64,000 nucleotides of DNA. Source: Varanus komodoensis. Taxonomy: Eukaryota; Chordata; Lepidosauria; Squamata; Varanidae. The position numbers and the translations under genes were made by a program. Below the pieces are notes generated by a model. The model saw only the letters and a program-made list of their open reading frames with translations, was not told where the DNA came from and ran no database searches. Below, in pieces: positions 1 through 11,935 of this stretch. The stretch is taken from positions 13,371,015 to 13,435,014 of the forward strand of contig NW_025335641.1 of assembly GCF_004798865.1 (NCBI RefSeq), given 5' to 3'. Position 1 is the first letter of the stretch. Each line of letters opens with the position of its first letter.

Positions 1-81
1 CACCTGCAAAACTCATTGGAGATTCAGTTTCTAGCTCCCACTAGAGTGTGGTGAAGCACTGGGAACTGAGCTGGATGGGGA

Positions 82-126
82 TGAGAGAAAGAGAGAGAGA
101 GAGTGAGAGAGAGAGAGAGAGAGAGA
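82..126. repeat. (GA)n/(CT)n microsatellite at a splice donor
   Basis: About 45 bp of GA dinucleotides with a few interruptions (gagaaa, gtga). On the transcript strand it is a CT tract starting right after the GTAAGT of exon 29. Its position, not its sequence, is notable. Confidence 0.95.
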
Positions 127-131
127 CTTAC

Positions 132-185
132 TCTGTCGCCTTTAAGACCCATGTCGCCTTTAAACCCAGGGAAACCATCTTCACC
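132..185 (-). CDS. COL11A1: COL11A1 exon 29, major helix, last exon in window
   Basis: 54 bp, six triplets GEDGFPGFKGDMGLKGDR, identical to human as recalled. Acceptor atcag. Donor AGA|gtaagt, after which the intron goes directly into a CT microsatellite (GA on the plus strand, 82-126). The next exon lies beyond the window edge. Confidence 0.97.
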
Positions 186-1072
186 CTGATAGGGACAAAA
201 ATGTAATAGAGTTCTTTATGCAAATACAGCAGAAAAATTTAAAGAAGCTGAATGGATGCATAGGTAGAACAGATGCAGTACCCATAGCGATTTTACTGTA
301 AGTCACAATAATTTACACCACTAAAGCTGTATCATGATATGTCAAATAATTTTAGTAAGGCCATTTCTCTATCAGATAAAAACATATTGCCACTGCTGAA
401 CTGAATCACTTTCCAGCTTTAAAAGGAAGAATGAATAATTAGCAAGGTGCTTAAGGCGACAGACAAATTTATTTCTTAATTCATCAAGGACCTCTTCATT
501 ATGATACAATTCTTCTGTATTAAATTTCCTACTTATATTTCCAGATTTAAAACTTTGGGCTCTTTCCCTATTGGATATCTCACCTTTAAAAGTCAATTAT
601 AGTACAGTCCCAAATGCAACGACCGGAGATTAAGGGCTGATTAACACACTCATATTTCTCCTGTTACTCAAGTGGTGAAGTTGGGAACTGCAAGGTTCAG
701 AAATAATGCACCCAATTTAGAACCCTCTGAACCAATTGCAAAAGAAGCCAAAATGCCTTAACTTTAAGTCCAAGCCAGAATGGGTCACACTATCATCAGT
801 TTTCATTTCCCTTTTCACCCAAACATGTTGTTGGGTTCTGCTCCCAAGTAAGGTTATAACAGAGCCTCTGCTGCACAGAATAATCTCTTAAATGTTACTA
901 AGAAATAGAATTCCAAGACCTTCCTCGCATCCGTTCCGTGGATGTCCCCAGCACTGTAAATTATATTTCTCAGTATTCCTGCAACCCATGATGCTGCTAC
1001 ACATGCTCACAATCACATTCCAGAAATCCTGAAAAATGTAGTACTCAACTGCAGTGTAAGACACACCTTTTG

Positions 1073-1153
1073 TACTGTACAGAATTGTCTCTACAGATTG
1101 TCCCAGCTTCCAATTCTTACTGTATAGAATTGTCTCTACAGATTGTCCCAGCC
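1073..1153. repeat. 45-bp tandem duplication, 1.8 copies
   Basis: The block tactgtacagaattgtctct and what follows recurs exactly 45 bp later (1073 and 1118), differing at one base (tactgtac / tactgtat) over 35 bp. The high identity points to a recent local duplication. Confidence 0.9.
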
Positions 1154-2189
1154 AGACTGACACTTAAGAAAAGCATTGATCTATAGGAGGAGGCAGTTCT
1201 GACTTTCAGGTGTTGAAGGGCCTTGAGCAAGACACTCCAGATTAATTCCACTAAAAAGATTAAGCCAAGAAGGTTTGTTTCAGCAGCATCTTCAGCCTGA
1301 GAAAACACCATTTCCACGATGAACATGCTTGTAGCAAAGTAGTTTACTGTAATGTGATTTATCATGTGCAGCTATATTGTTTGCCATCAGGCAAGAAGGG
1401 TGATTGACAACATGTATCACTCTTTGTAAGAAAACAGCAAGCGCTTTGGACTTTTCCTCCAATTTTTAAGAAATGTCTATCTTGCCGCCTCTCCTATTCA
1501 GGAATCAATTTTTCCATCACTCACTAAAGGTGCCTGTAATGTTTGCAAGGCTAGGACATTGTTTTGTTCAATAACCAAGACCATTTCTTTCTTGACTGTC
1601 CTATGTGGCAAAAGAACTTCCACCAAAAAATACTTCAGGTTGTTTTTAACCTATAGTTCAAGTTCTTTTTATCCTAAATAAGTATCCAATAAAAACTAGT
1701 CGGTTTTGAAAAAGGAAAATCCAAATGAGAACATGGCATATAATGCCAAAACCCAAACTGGGAGTAAATGTTATACAATCTTTGCGTGTGAATGTTTTGA
1801 ATAATAATGGTAAAAAGTTGAGGTCCTTCCCATGGCATAAATTAAAATTCCAGGACATAAAGAAGGTATTATCTTACAATTTTCACAATGACATGGTGAT
1901 ATCTTAAAACACAAACTACAAGATGAAGCTTTCATTCTTGGTACTACATACAAGACAAAGATGGGTAGCTGATGGCTGCCTGCAATTCATAAGATGGCGT
2001 CATCTAACCCTAAGCACCCATCACCTTGGAAAAGGTACCTTGGCTGCTATTGATGGCTTAGGTAGCAATGTTTCCCAGGGCTTGCTTGCAAATTGGCTCT
2101 GGCTTGGACAGGTAGGCAAAGTGCCACTTCTCAGCCAGCCAGCCAGCAACATCTCAGCGCTTCACAACTCGGTGGACAAATGCCCCACA

Positions 2190-2475
2190 GGCCTTTCTAT
2201 CAGCACAGAGGATCCGGACATACCTCTCCATTCTGGTGCTGGGAAGTGAAGCCAGCCAGTTCAGAAACAGCACACAAGTCTAACTTGCAATGCCTTCAGC
2301 TTGGGTCGTGCTCCTTCCCAAGGACTGCTCAAGAAGTAGCACCATCAGGGGTCAATGCAGTGCAGCATGCCTCCTTGTGAAATGTAGACTATGTTTGAAC
2401 TAAACAGTGGCAATGCAGTCTTTCCAGCACCACAATGGAGGGGCATTTCAAGGGCTGCTGTGCTGATGGAAGCAG
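2190..2475. repeat. Inverted repeat, possible degraded nonautonomous DNA element
   Basis: The arm at about 2190-2245 read in reverse (ccagcaccagaatggagagg ... tgtgctgatagaaag) matches 2423-2475 (ccagcaccacaatggagggg ... tgtgctgatggaag) at roughly 75% over 55 bp. The spacer of about 175 bp is not obviously coding. It looks like an old foldback or MITE; family not recognised. Confidence 0.5.
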
Positions 2476-3449
2476 ACTTATCTCCACTTCTGGAAGCCTT
2501 AGCTCCACTTCTGACACAGCAGGCAGCAATCAACAACAAGCAAAGGATGACCTCCTTCTCTAGGAAACCTTTTCTTTTTCTTCCAAACCTGTCCCAGTGA
2601 CTTGCTAGCAGTGGAATCCAGGAGATACAGATGCTGATCTTGCATCAAAGAGGGCAAAGAGAAATATGACCTCTAAGAGCATTCCTTCTTTAATACCAAA
2701 AAAGTACAAGAATACTGTACAGACAGGATTTCTGACACCCCTAAACACAGCTATACAATACATAGCTCAGGGAGTCAGTGTAAAACTCCTGCTGAATTTA
2801 GTGGAACAGGATTTCTTGTATGACCACAGACACTTCATTTACAGGAACTACTTGTTGACTTAACACTCTTTCTTGTGCACTGGGCCATTTGGAAAACCCC
2901 CAGTGTATCCGAGACTGTACGGCTTCACCAGGCCAATTTTCCAGCCGCTGTGTCATGCTTCCTGGCTACCACAGCTGCTGTGCGCCTTTATGCTCTTTTA
3001 TACCGAGGTTTATCCAAGTGACTTCACAGATGAGATGGCCTGAGCAGTGGCAGCGGCAGCTGGGAACTAAGCAATCACTTCCATGTCTGAACTGGACTCA
3101 GGCATGGGCTTTGGCACAATGCCATGCCGGACAGTGGCATCTGCATGCCACCACTGGCAATTCAGAATATCCCAGTTCTAACCCTTTCTGAAGCCTGTTC
3201 ATCACTATTCATTAAAATATATTTGGTTATGATGCCTTATTTGTACTTTTCCCACTGCATTAATGAGATTCTGACCTTCCAGTCTTCTGAGGGTTTATTC
3301 CATTCCTTCCTTTCATCATTAATATAATTATAGTCACTTATATAGCTGCATCATTTAATACATACAGCATTTTATTTTCTGTTAATGGGCTGAGTCCCTT
3401 TCTCACTTAAATATAAACTACAAAAAATTAAACACAGTAAGAATATTAC

Positions 3450-3494
3450 CTTTTCACCTTTGCCTCCCTTTAGACCGCGAACACCATCAGCACC
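3450..3494 (-). CDS. COL11A1: COL11A1 exon 28, major helix
   Basis: 45 bp, five triplets GADGVRGLKGGKGEK (human GADGVRGLKGSKGEK). The donor AAG|gtaata has T at +5, the only helix exon in the window without +5 G; the strong AAG exon end may compensate. Acceptor aatag. Confidence 0.97.
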
Positions 3495-3590
3495 CTATTG
3501 AAAGATAGTGATGAAAATGGCAAGTTATGGTATCAGTTAACAATACAGGGCTGATGGTTGATCAAATATGAACAAAAGTATTACTCATAC

Positions 3591-3644
3591 CTTTACACCT
3601 CTGGGGCCAGGATAGCCAATTGGACCCTGTGGACCTGGAGGCCC
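3591..3644 (-). CDS. COL11A1: COL11A1 exon 27, major helix
   Basis: 54 bp, six triplets GPPGPQGPIGYPGPRGVK, identical to the human exon as recalled. Donor AAG|gtatga, acceptor ttcag. Separated from exon 28 by 96 bp, the shortest intron seen. Confidence 0.97.
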
Positions 3645-6323
3645 CTGAAAGAAATGGGCTTGTATTTAGAGTGTATACTTTTAAATAAGATACACACACC
3701 AGCTGGCTAATTCACATTTATCTTTCAAGAGCCTGATCCTAACTGTGACCCCTATTTTTATAAGCCTGTTCATATGACCTATAATTTCCTAACTGAACCA
3801 GTAGATCTCTAGCTTGATATATCAGAGTATTTCCAGGGATGTGTTGGCTCAAAGAAACTGTGGACATCAAGGATGGTTTTTCCTCCAAGTGGATTTGCAA
3901 CTGATTAGGGGCTTTTAAACAGGAGGTACAATGAACTGGATACAAAAAGCCAACTGTAATTGATGACAAATTGTCCAGCAATTCATGGCTATTGTGAAAC
4001 TCACTTAGCACATTCACTCTGTAAAGAGCTCTGTAAAGGGGGGCATCAAATGTCACATAACACATATGGATATGCTTCCTAGGTTTCTACACTGGCCAAC
4101 ATAAATGGAAAGGCTGAAAAAAGCAGATGTATTGGGTAACTGATGTTTACTGAATTAACTTTGATTTTTGTTGTCTCCTGAATTAATCCACCAGACTGGT
4201 GTTTACATCAACCTCTGTGCCCTCACTCATCCTCTGCCACTGTGAAGAAACCGTAAAGATGTTCCTTGTGAATGCATATTATTGGCAAATTTGGTACTAT
4301 TATTTGCACTTCCATTATTTGAGGAAAGGAGGCAACAAGGAATAAAAGAAGCACTTTGAATCTCTTGGAAACTAAACAATACTGTATCACATTCATTCCA
4401 GTCTGCATGTCTTAGAGTAGGAGATGATTGACTTCGCTGATCTAATGTGCTGAACGGGAGAAGAGTTAATGTTCCTTTGGGTCTGTCCATGCATATGGTT
4501 GGACCTGCATTATGAATGCTTCCACACATGCTTAGACAGCAACTTGCTTCACCTTGTTAGCCCAGCTCCTGAGGGACACCATTCGTCATGCAACTGTGTG
4601 TGAAGGAACATGCTCTTGGATGATGCCCCTTGGCAAAGATAGGTGGGAATTTCAAATCCCACAAGTGCATAGATTGCTATGATGTCCATTGGAAAATGAC
4701 TGGTGGTGCTTCAGATTTTTTTAATGGAAATTCACTTGAATCGGAAAACTATTCAGTTATCAGAACTGATCTGGCACAGAACTTGGAGTTTCAGGCTACC
4801 CAGGACATGCGCAGTATGGAAAATCCTTCTTCTCTTCCTACTTTATTCTGAACACTCTTGGTTTATCCATAAATAGAGGGACCTGCAATCAATAACTGTC
4901 CACTGGTGCATGCCAGAGAAAAGATGAAAACAACCAGGGATTCAGTTTGCAGCAACATAGATTTTACTTGAATTGGTAGAAATTCTGGAAGATGACTTGG
5001 CGAGTAGAAAAAGTTGCCTGAAAAAATACATGAGCTCCTTCCCCTGGAGCTTTCACAGAAGAGCCTTGATAATCATTTCTTAGACAGTTCAGATCTGGGC
5101 AAGGAAACGGCCTTCTGCTGATGTGTTGTCTGCGTTGATTGGCAGCGGCTCCCCAGGGATCCAGACAGCAGCCATGCCAGCCCCATTTGGGAATGTTCGG
5201 GACTGAACCAGAAACCTTTTGCATGAGAAGCAGGTGCCCTACCATTGAGCTGCTGCTCTCCCCTGCAGCCAGCAATGAGTCTACAGACTCTTTAGGCTCA
5301 CTGTGGTACAATTTTCCTCTCTTGTGCTAAGGAATAGCAGCCATGGAGAACCCTTTGCTCTGGCATGCAGTATCTGCATAGATTTCACACAGATGATCCA
5401 CAAACATGAGAGTGCTCCTGCTCATGGATCAATCCTTCAACACCAACACTGTTTTTGCACCTTTATAATTGATCTCCCACCAGCCACTTAGCAAGAAAAC
5501 ATGTTCTTCTGATTGCCGCATCTTAATGAACCACTGAACCAGCACAGGTAGAGAAGGTACCCTCAGAAAGTTGCAAAGAAATTGGCTGTGGTTAGCAAAT
5601 TTGCAGACTTTTATCTCAGAAACAACCTCTACTGCAGGCTTAGGATGGGATACAGTCGGGTAATATTGAAAGGACAGAGTTGGTCCAAGATGTCTTGCTG
5701 CACAAGAAGGACAAGATGGTGACTCCTTCCCAGGCCATGCACAGAAGCTCTCTGAACTAGAAGGTGAATCTTACCTCAACAGTGGTGATGGGATAACACC
5801 CACCACACCTTAGCCAGCAAACTGGTTTAGTGGTCCATAAACAGTGTGGCATACACAGTTCAGTCCCCCAATAGAGAGGAATAGCCAGAGAGTTCATGGG
5901 TAACAGTCAGAAAGTTGCCACTCCTGTCTCCTAGCATCTGCTGTTGAAGCAATCATCTCACTTAGCCTAATGACAGGACCAGTTCAGTGAAGAGGACAAG
6001 AGAAGGAAAATGCAAGGTAAAAGGGCAGGGAAGGTACAAGAGGGCCAAGTCTGAGGAACGTTATTGGGGAATTAACACATGCCAAATACATGCTTGCATC
6101 ATTGACCTACACCCAAAATAACCCATATTGGCATAATTATTTCTCAGTGGAAGAAGAAGGAAAGCTAACTCAAAAGTTTGATTCTCTGAGTCTAATTCCT
6201 TGCATATCATACATAGTTTTCATTTATCAACACATAGTAAACATTTTTCCAAGCATTCCATTTTACCTATAACAAGAATTACACATGTACTCATGGGGCA
6301 GGGAGACACATAGACATACATAC
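3645..6323 (-). other. COL11A1: COL11A1 intron 26 (2679 bp)
   Basis: Contains an old tRNA-Ala-type SINE at about 5138-5263. The rest is single-copy-looking intron with no exon signal. Reading frames of up to 115 codons occur on both strands but show no domain. Confidence 0.85.
5138..5263 (-). mobile_element. tRNA-Ala-derived SINE (squamate type), old copy
   Basis: Reverse strand reads agcagctcaatggtagggca, then cttctcatgcaaaaggtt and ggttcagtcccg: a tRNA-like head with A-box, a CAT-for-TGC anticodon region and B-box. The body agrees with the SINE copies near 57289 and 61560. Its head is diverged by several changes, so the insertion is old. Confidence 0.7.
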
Positions 6324-6368
6324 CATGGCACCTTTCTCTCCAGACTGGCCCTCTTTGCCTGGATGACC
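6324..6368 (-). CDS. COL11A1: COL11A1 exon 26, major helix
   Basis: 45 bp, five triplets GHPGKEGQSGEKGAM (human GHPGKEGQSGEKGAL). Donor ATG|gtatgt, acceptor aatag. The Leu to Met change at the last Y position is conservative. Confidence 0.97.
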
Positions 6369-9044
6369 CTATTTACAAAATATATAGAGGAGAGAGGAAA
6401 GAGTATGTGAACAATCCTATGTCATTATACAGATTTGGTAAATGCCTACACTTCTCCATGCAAACAAATTTAGTCTGTTTCTCAAACACTTATTTTATTT
6501 ATGTATGCATTTATTTATTAGATGCTGGGTAGTCTTACACTACAGTCTTTTAATAAACATTTCCTAGTAGGAAATGTAGTTCTATTGGGAAATACTGAAA
6601 AGAAATTTGAGCAACGCACCAAACTATAATTGCCAAGACCTTGTGGAAGCAGCCATAATAATAGGATGGACAGAAATTTGTAGTGAGTATAGCAAGAATT
6701 CACTTCAGATGAAATATCTATCACATTTCCCCATAGTCATCACCCAAATGTGTTTTTGGAAACCCACAGTGGAGAGGAGAAAACCAGCTCCCCTCGATTG
6801 CTATTCAATGGCATATTCACTTTGAATTGCAGGTGTAATTCAGGTATCATGGCTATAACAGTGGTTTTATAGATCTATCCTCTATGAAGACATCTAATCC
6901 CCTTTTAAAGCTGATAGAACATGATAATCTCAGGAGAGAAGCCATCCACGTATTTCCCAGATTCAGCCCTGCTTCACATCCGGGTATGTTTAGGATAAGA
7001 ATGGCTCCTTAGACATTGAAGCGGGTAGCCAACATTGCAGCTTGCAGGACTGAATTCCATATGCTAATTACCGCTTGTATTGCATGGAGAAGTACATCCT
7101 TTTGTCTTTCCTGATTCTAATGCAGTGATGTCAAGCACATACATAAGAATAATCAAGATCACCAAGGGGGCAATGTTCAGTTCCTGGGCAATCATCCCAG
7201 GGGCCACAGGATTGCTCATAAAACCCCTCCAAGGTCAGGGAGAGCACTACAACCTTGGAAAAGGGGGTTGGAGATCTCATCCAAAGACCTCTCCCTTGCA
7301 TTTGCTGTGGAGATAACTTTGCTGGCTGCCCTTGCTGGGTTGGAAATTCACCTGACGGGGGCAAGAAAAGGCATTCTGGTGGGCAGGGAGGTGAGAAGAT
7401 TGGAAAGGTTTAGGATATGAATTACTCTACGCCTCTCTCAGCCTCCTTCCATCCAGCTCCAAAGCATCCTTGCTAGGTAGGCTTTAAAGTCTATTCTGCT
7501 AAAATATTAGCAATTGGAGGGCAATGGGGCAGTCTCCTATCCTGCCAGCTTCAGCTTGGTAGGGCATAGACAGTCCGGAAGCCTCCAAGTTTGCAGCCCC
7601 ATTGGTGGGACTGCCCTCCAAAGAAGCAAAGGAACTCACTAATTATAATTCTTAGTGTGCAACTGATAAGTTATGGAACTGTAAAATGGCCCAAGAAGGA
7701 GCTGAATATTCAATACAACAATATTGTTTAATATACAGCATACAAACGCAGTGTTTGTGAGTGCTTGTTACTTTGTGCATATGTGTGTACCGGTAACTGT
7801 ACTTGGCTGGAAGAGCTCCAACAAAGGAAATAAATGGGCACATGGTCCCACAATATCTTTCTTAAAATTAGGATTTCTTGCTTGCTGAACAAGCTTATAT
7901 GTAGTCATGCTCTCCAAAATTTTATCAGCCCATGGCTCTGTAGTTCATTGCTTTGGAGGATTCCAACTGCATGCTATAAAGGGCTTTGTAGCTGTATACA
8001 GTCGCTGAAGAAGGATTTTATGCAGGAATCACTATCTCCAAAAGATGAAGGAGCATGGCTTTAGGAGTGGTCTAACATGAAGAAAATCCTAACAGTAGTA
8101 GGATCAGCAGCTATTAGCACAAAGCTAGTTTGAGAACAAAGGAGGTCTGGACACCACTGATAAGAGGACATGAACATATTTAGCAACAAGATGGTTAATT
8201 CTGCTCTCTAGTCTGCTCTCTTATGGCAAAACTCTGAGGGTGGAACCAGACATTATGGTGCATGCAAGTGTTGCTCTCCTCTTGATGAGAAAAAGTATGC
8301 TAGGACATCATCTTGCAAGGTTTTCTCATTTTTCTCCATTTTATTGGTTCCCACTAAGGGATGTGAACAAAACTGGTGAAAGAAGGTTGCCTAGCATGCA
8401 TTTTGATTTAGGAGATGTTACAATAGAAACTGGAAGAGGAGAGGTGATCGTGCTGATATTGGTGGCTTCCATGTGTCTCCCATAACTTCTACTTGCAGCC
8501 TAAGAAACAAACTGGATTTCTGCATTACTCAGAAATGATAACCCATATAATCTAACTTCATAGGGAAATCCTAAAGCTTTTTGAAAAGGCTTTGGGAAAT
8601 CTCAAGAGATTGATCTAAGCAAGTTGACAGCATAGCTTCTCTTCAGTGATTTTCTCTGAGATGATGGATTACTATCCAAAGAAAAACGACATTTCTAGAA
8701 GCTGCTGTTTTGTTTTAGATCCAACTCAAGCTATAAAAATAATGCAAAAGCATGTAAAGCACTTGAGAGTTTCCTCCATTCAATGCATTTTCTCTGGAAG
8801 ATGTGAATTGATTATTTTTATCTGTCACCGAACATTACACTAGGCATGCCATTAAAGTTATGACATAACAGGATGAAAGAAAACAGTAATGGATGTATTT
8901 TATAGCATGTAGAAATCAATTGCTGGACGGGCTTTCCAGTTGGGTTAAATCCACATGCAGCTGAAGAGCACAATAAATCTTTAGTTTTCTTAGCCATATA
9001 GCCATCTTCAAACTATCTGAATTATTATCACTTTTATGATGTGA

Positions 9045-9140
9045 CTCAGGATGAAATCTTATACACACTTATCTGGAAGTAAGTCTCATTGAATTTAAGG
9101 AGACTTACTTAGGAGTAAACATGTGTAGGATCATGCTGTC
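9045..9140. repeat. Short palindromic squamate repeat ('agtaagtctcattgaa')
   Basis: The unit runs acacttatctggaagtaagt, ctcattgaatttaagg, agacttacttaggagtaaac, and ends aggatcatgctgtcag. The core agtaagtctc...gagacttact is an inverted repeat. The pattern recurs in more diverged form near 9346, 27298 and 43640 in this window. I recognise it as a common dispersed repeat of squamates but cannot assign a class. Confidence 0.6.
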
Positions 9141-9339
9141 AGCCACTCATAGCCACCTGTGGACACTTGTTCAATTCATTTTGATCGTTTCCTTTACTCC
9201 CTCTCTTAAAACATCTGATGCATCTTCCCTCTTGGCCTTTAGATCCCTGCTGAAGGTCCAGTTCTAGTCAATTCTACTCTCTATTCTGTGCTCCTTCTCT
9301 CCATATGACTAATAACAAAGGGCTTGGTACACTGCAGGC

Positions 9340-9432
9340 TTAGGCCAAAGTCCTATGCAAACTTATGCAGCTATAAGTCTCAGTGCAAACAATGGGGCTT
9401 ATTCCTGCATAAACATGTCTAGGATTGCACTA
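9340..9432. repeat. Second copy of the short 'agtaagtc' repeat
   Basis: Reads caaagtcctatgcaaactta, then cagctataagtctcagtgca, aatggggcttattcctgc and aacatgtctaggattgcact. It shares order and words with the copy at 9045 but with many changes. Confidence 0.5.
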
Positions 9433-10020
9433 TCCCTGATATTCCTTCTACCCAGGGAGCCCTGGAAACATCAAGCTATGAGGGATCAATAACAGAATGT
9501 TCTCAAGCTAAAATGGCTAAAGTAGTCAGGGGAAAGCAATGACAGCTAAACTGGTGCAAAAACCATATATATTTTGCACTGCACGTATACACTCATATTT
9601 GGCGTTGCATAAATGCATTTGTTAATGTACCTCATTATTTTCTTTATCATTCTGATATACCTTTGCTTGCCTAAACTAAGCCCCCACTCTTACAAATTAA
9701 TTTTAACTGATCATGTAAAATGTCTTCTCAAGTAAGGAGAGATTGTATACTTCTTCTGGCCCACCAAACTGAATATGGCCCAGCAGTAGTTCTCAATGGA
9801 TTGCACAGACCTGCTCTTGGTGTTTGTGTGGGACTGCAAATCTCATGCAAGGGGAAAGATTCTCGAGCATGATATGGACCAAAAATACTTAGGAGGCATG
9901 CTTTATTTCACATGAGGGCTGACAAATTGAGTAAGCCCACTGCAAAGAATGAACATATCAAACTGCCTTCTAATTAGTCATTCAACCGGTCCTTCTTCAC
10001 TGATATTATAAACTCTGACC

Positions 10021-10135
10021 AGCAGTGGATTGCTAGGGTCTGCAGTGGAGGTCTTGGCCGATGCAGCCACCCAAGTTTGAATCTGGGTCCTTAGACATGC
10101 AAATCATGTGTGTTAATTCTGAGCTATTGGCCTTG
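10021..10135 (-). mobile_element. tRNA-derived SINE, old fragment
   Basis: Reverse strand: caatagctcagaattaacac, atgatttgcatgtctaagga, cccagattcaaacttgggtg. A-box, TGC anticodon-like stretch and B-box are in order, so it is the same tRNA-Ala-type family, much diverged. Confidence 0.6.
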
Positions 10136-11881
10136 TGGAGCTTTAGACTTCTAAATCACAGAGTATGGATTCTCCCCATCTTAGTCACCCCTCAGGAGAC
10201 AGCATCCTGAAGGTAGCTGGAATACAAAGGCATTTGATCATTTGGTACACTGCATTTGCCTGAACGCTTCTCACCAATCTATACTCACTGCAAATTCTGC
10301 TCTGACTAGTTGTAAAATTACTCAGAAGTATCAGTGACCATTTCTTCAATGTAATAATTAGCTCTGTCTGATTTCTTTCTTTGTAAGGATTCCACAATTG
10401 TGCTTTTATAGATAGGTGGCAATTCCTTGCACACACACCTGCGGATAAAGCCATTGACCCATTGGTACTTACTTCTGAGTGGTTGTTAGTGGATGTGGTT
10501 GTTAGTGGATTAACTCAACTATTTGATCAACTAAAGTTCTTGTAAAAACTGCAGTTGGAAGCATCAACTTAAGAGTTTTTCCCCTTCTCTCTCATGTAAA
10601 AGAATTTCTAAGAAGTTGCCTGCTATGGCAACATGACATAAAACAATTATACAATCATGTCTTATATGGCAATTTTATATAAAAAAGTATGGGTTTTTTT
10701 TTTTTAAATCAGAACTATTGGGTAACTCAATATGCAAAGTCAATTGCCTGGTTAGTGGCTAAATCAGTGAAAATCCATCAGTTGCCTACAGTCTATTTAA
10801 CCAAATAACAGCCCTAATGTCGACCCACATGGAAGGCCAGCTTGCATCTGACAAAGATGCTCCAGGCCACAAAAGTATGTGTCACAATAAACGACTTTAA
10901 GGAGATACAAGACACTTCATTGTGATTAACTGGTTTTACTAATTTTTAATTTCCTTAGCAATTGTTAGCAAGTATTATGTTCGACTCCTCCCAACTCATT
11001 AAAAGGAATAAAACAAATCCTTTCTGCAAATCATTTCTGCAAAGAGTCCTATTTAACTAAAAAGACAGGTCCCATGTGTGCTGATGTTTCAAATTTAGGA
11101 AGATGTACTGATGCTGCGAATTCTGGCTTGTTTTAGCTTCACAGACTTCCTGACTTCTCTGATTGAAAGATCAGAAGTGGACAAAGTTGGGTCCTTATAC
11201 AGAGACTTCCACTTCTAGGATGGACTGTGTTCTCAACTTTAAAAAAATGCTAAGGAATTGTGCATATATTGTACTATTTGGGAAGTTTACACAATTTGCA
11301 CAAATCACAGTATTTTGTATAAATTGTGTAATTCAGCACCTGCAAAGCAAATCAAGCAAGGAGCACTTGCTGTGTAGGTGCCAATTTGTGTAACTCAGCC
11401 AATTTTATGTCAATTTCCACAGTCATTTTTAAAAATGAACAAATTGCAGCTCATCAGAGAGATGGAAGTCCACAAATTGGCTTCACTCACACAATACTGA
11501 GTCAACACCAGTGCAGGAATCTAGAACGAGGGGTCAGTCATGAAAATCCATCAGCCCTTCATCCTGTTACTGGATTTCTCATGCAGCATATACTCTCACT
11601 TAACATTTCCATCATATTCATTTCCTGTCCATTTAACTCCCTAATAGACAAAGCATTAGAATCTAAATACATTTTTACTTTAGTGTCAGTGGCATTTCTC
11701 ATCTGCTATTTCAGTGTTTCCTTTTGAAACTTAGAACCTGAAATGTGAAACATGGATCAAGTTCAAATAATGAAACAGGATATGTTTTATATGTTCTGCT
11801 CATGGCTATCAGTAATGCAATTTCCTTGTTGAAATTCCCCTTAAAATAACATTAAGATGGACTAAAATATATATTACTTAC

Positions 11882-11935
11882 AGGAGGGCCATCAGTGCCT
11901 GGAAGTCCGGCAAGGCCAGGCTTGCCCTGAGGTCC
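11882..11935 (-). CDS. COL11A1: COL11A1 exon 25, major helix
   Basis: 54 bp, six triplets GPQGKPGLAGLPGTDGPP (human GPQGKPGLAGLPGADGPP, one change). Donor CCT|gtaagt, acceptor ttcag. It is isolated between introns of 7.7 and 5.5 kb. Confidence 0.97.

Larger units (their letters stand above)
186..3449 (-). other. COL11A1: COL11A1 intron 28 (3264 bp)
   Basis: No exon found. It holds the 45-bp tandem duplication at 1073-1153 and a long imperfect inverted repeat near 2190-2475. The remaining sequence is AT-rich and unclassified, with only short chance reading frames. Confidence 0.85.
6369..11881 (-). other. COL11A1: COL11A1 intron 25 (5513 bp)
   Basis: Holds an old tRNA-type SINE (10021-10135) and two copies of a short 'agtaagtc' repeat (about 9045-9140 and 9340-9432). 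Otherwise AT-rich unclassified intron without exons. Confidence 0.85.

Noticed and set aside
5138-5263. Functional tRNA-Ala gene
   Set aside because: The tRNA-like head lacks a proper acceptor stem and continues into a SINE body shared with 57289 and 61560, so it is a SINE and not a tRNA gene. The same holds for those copies.
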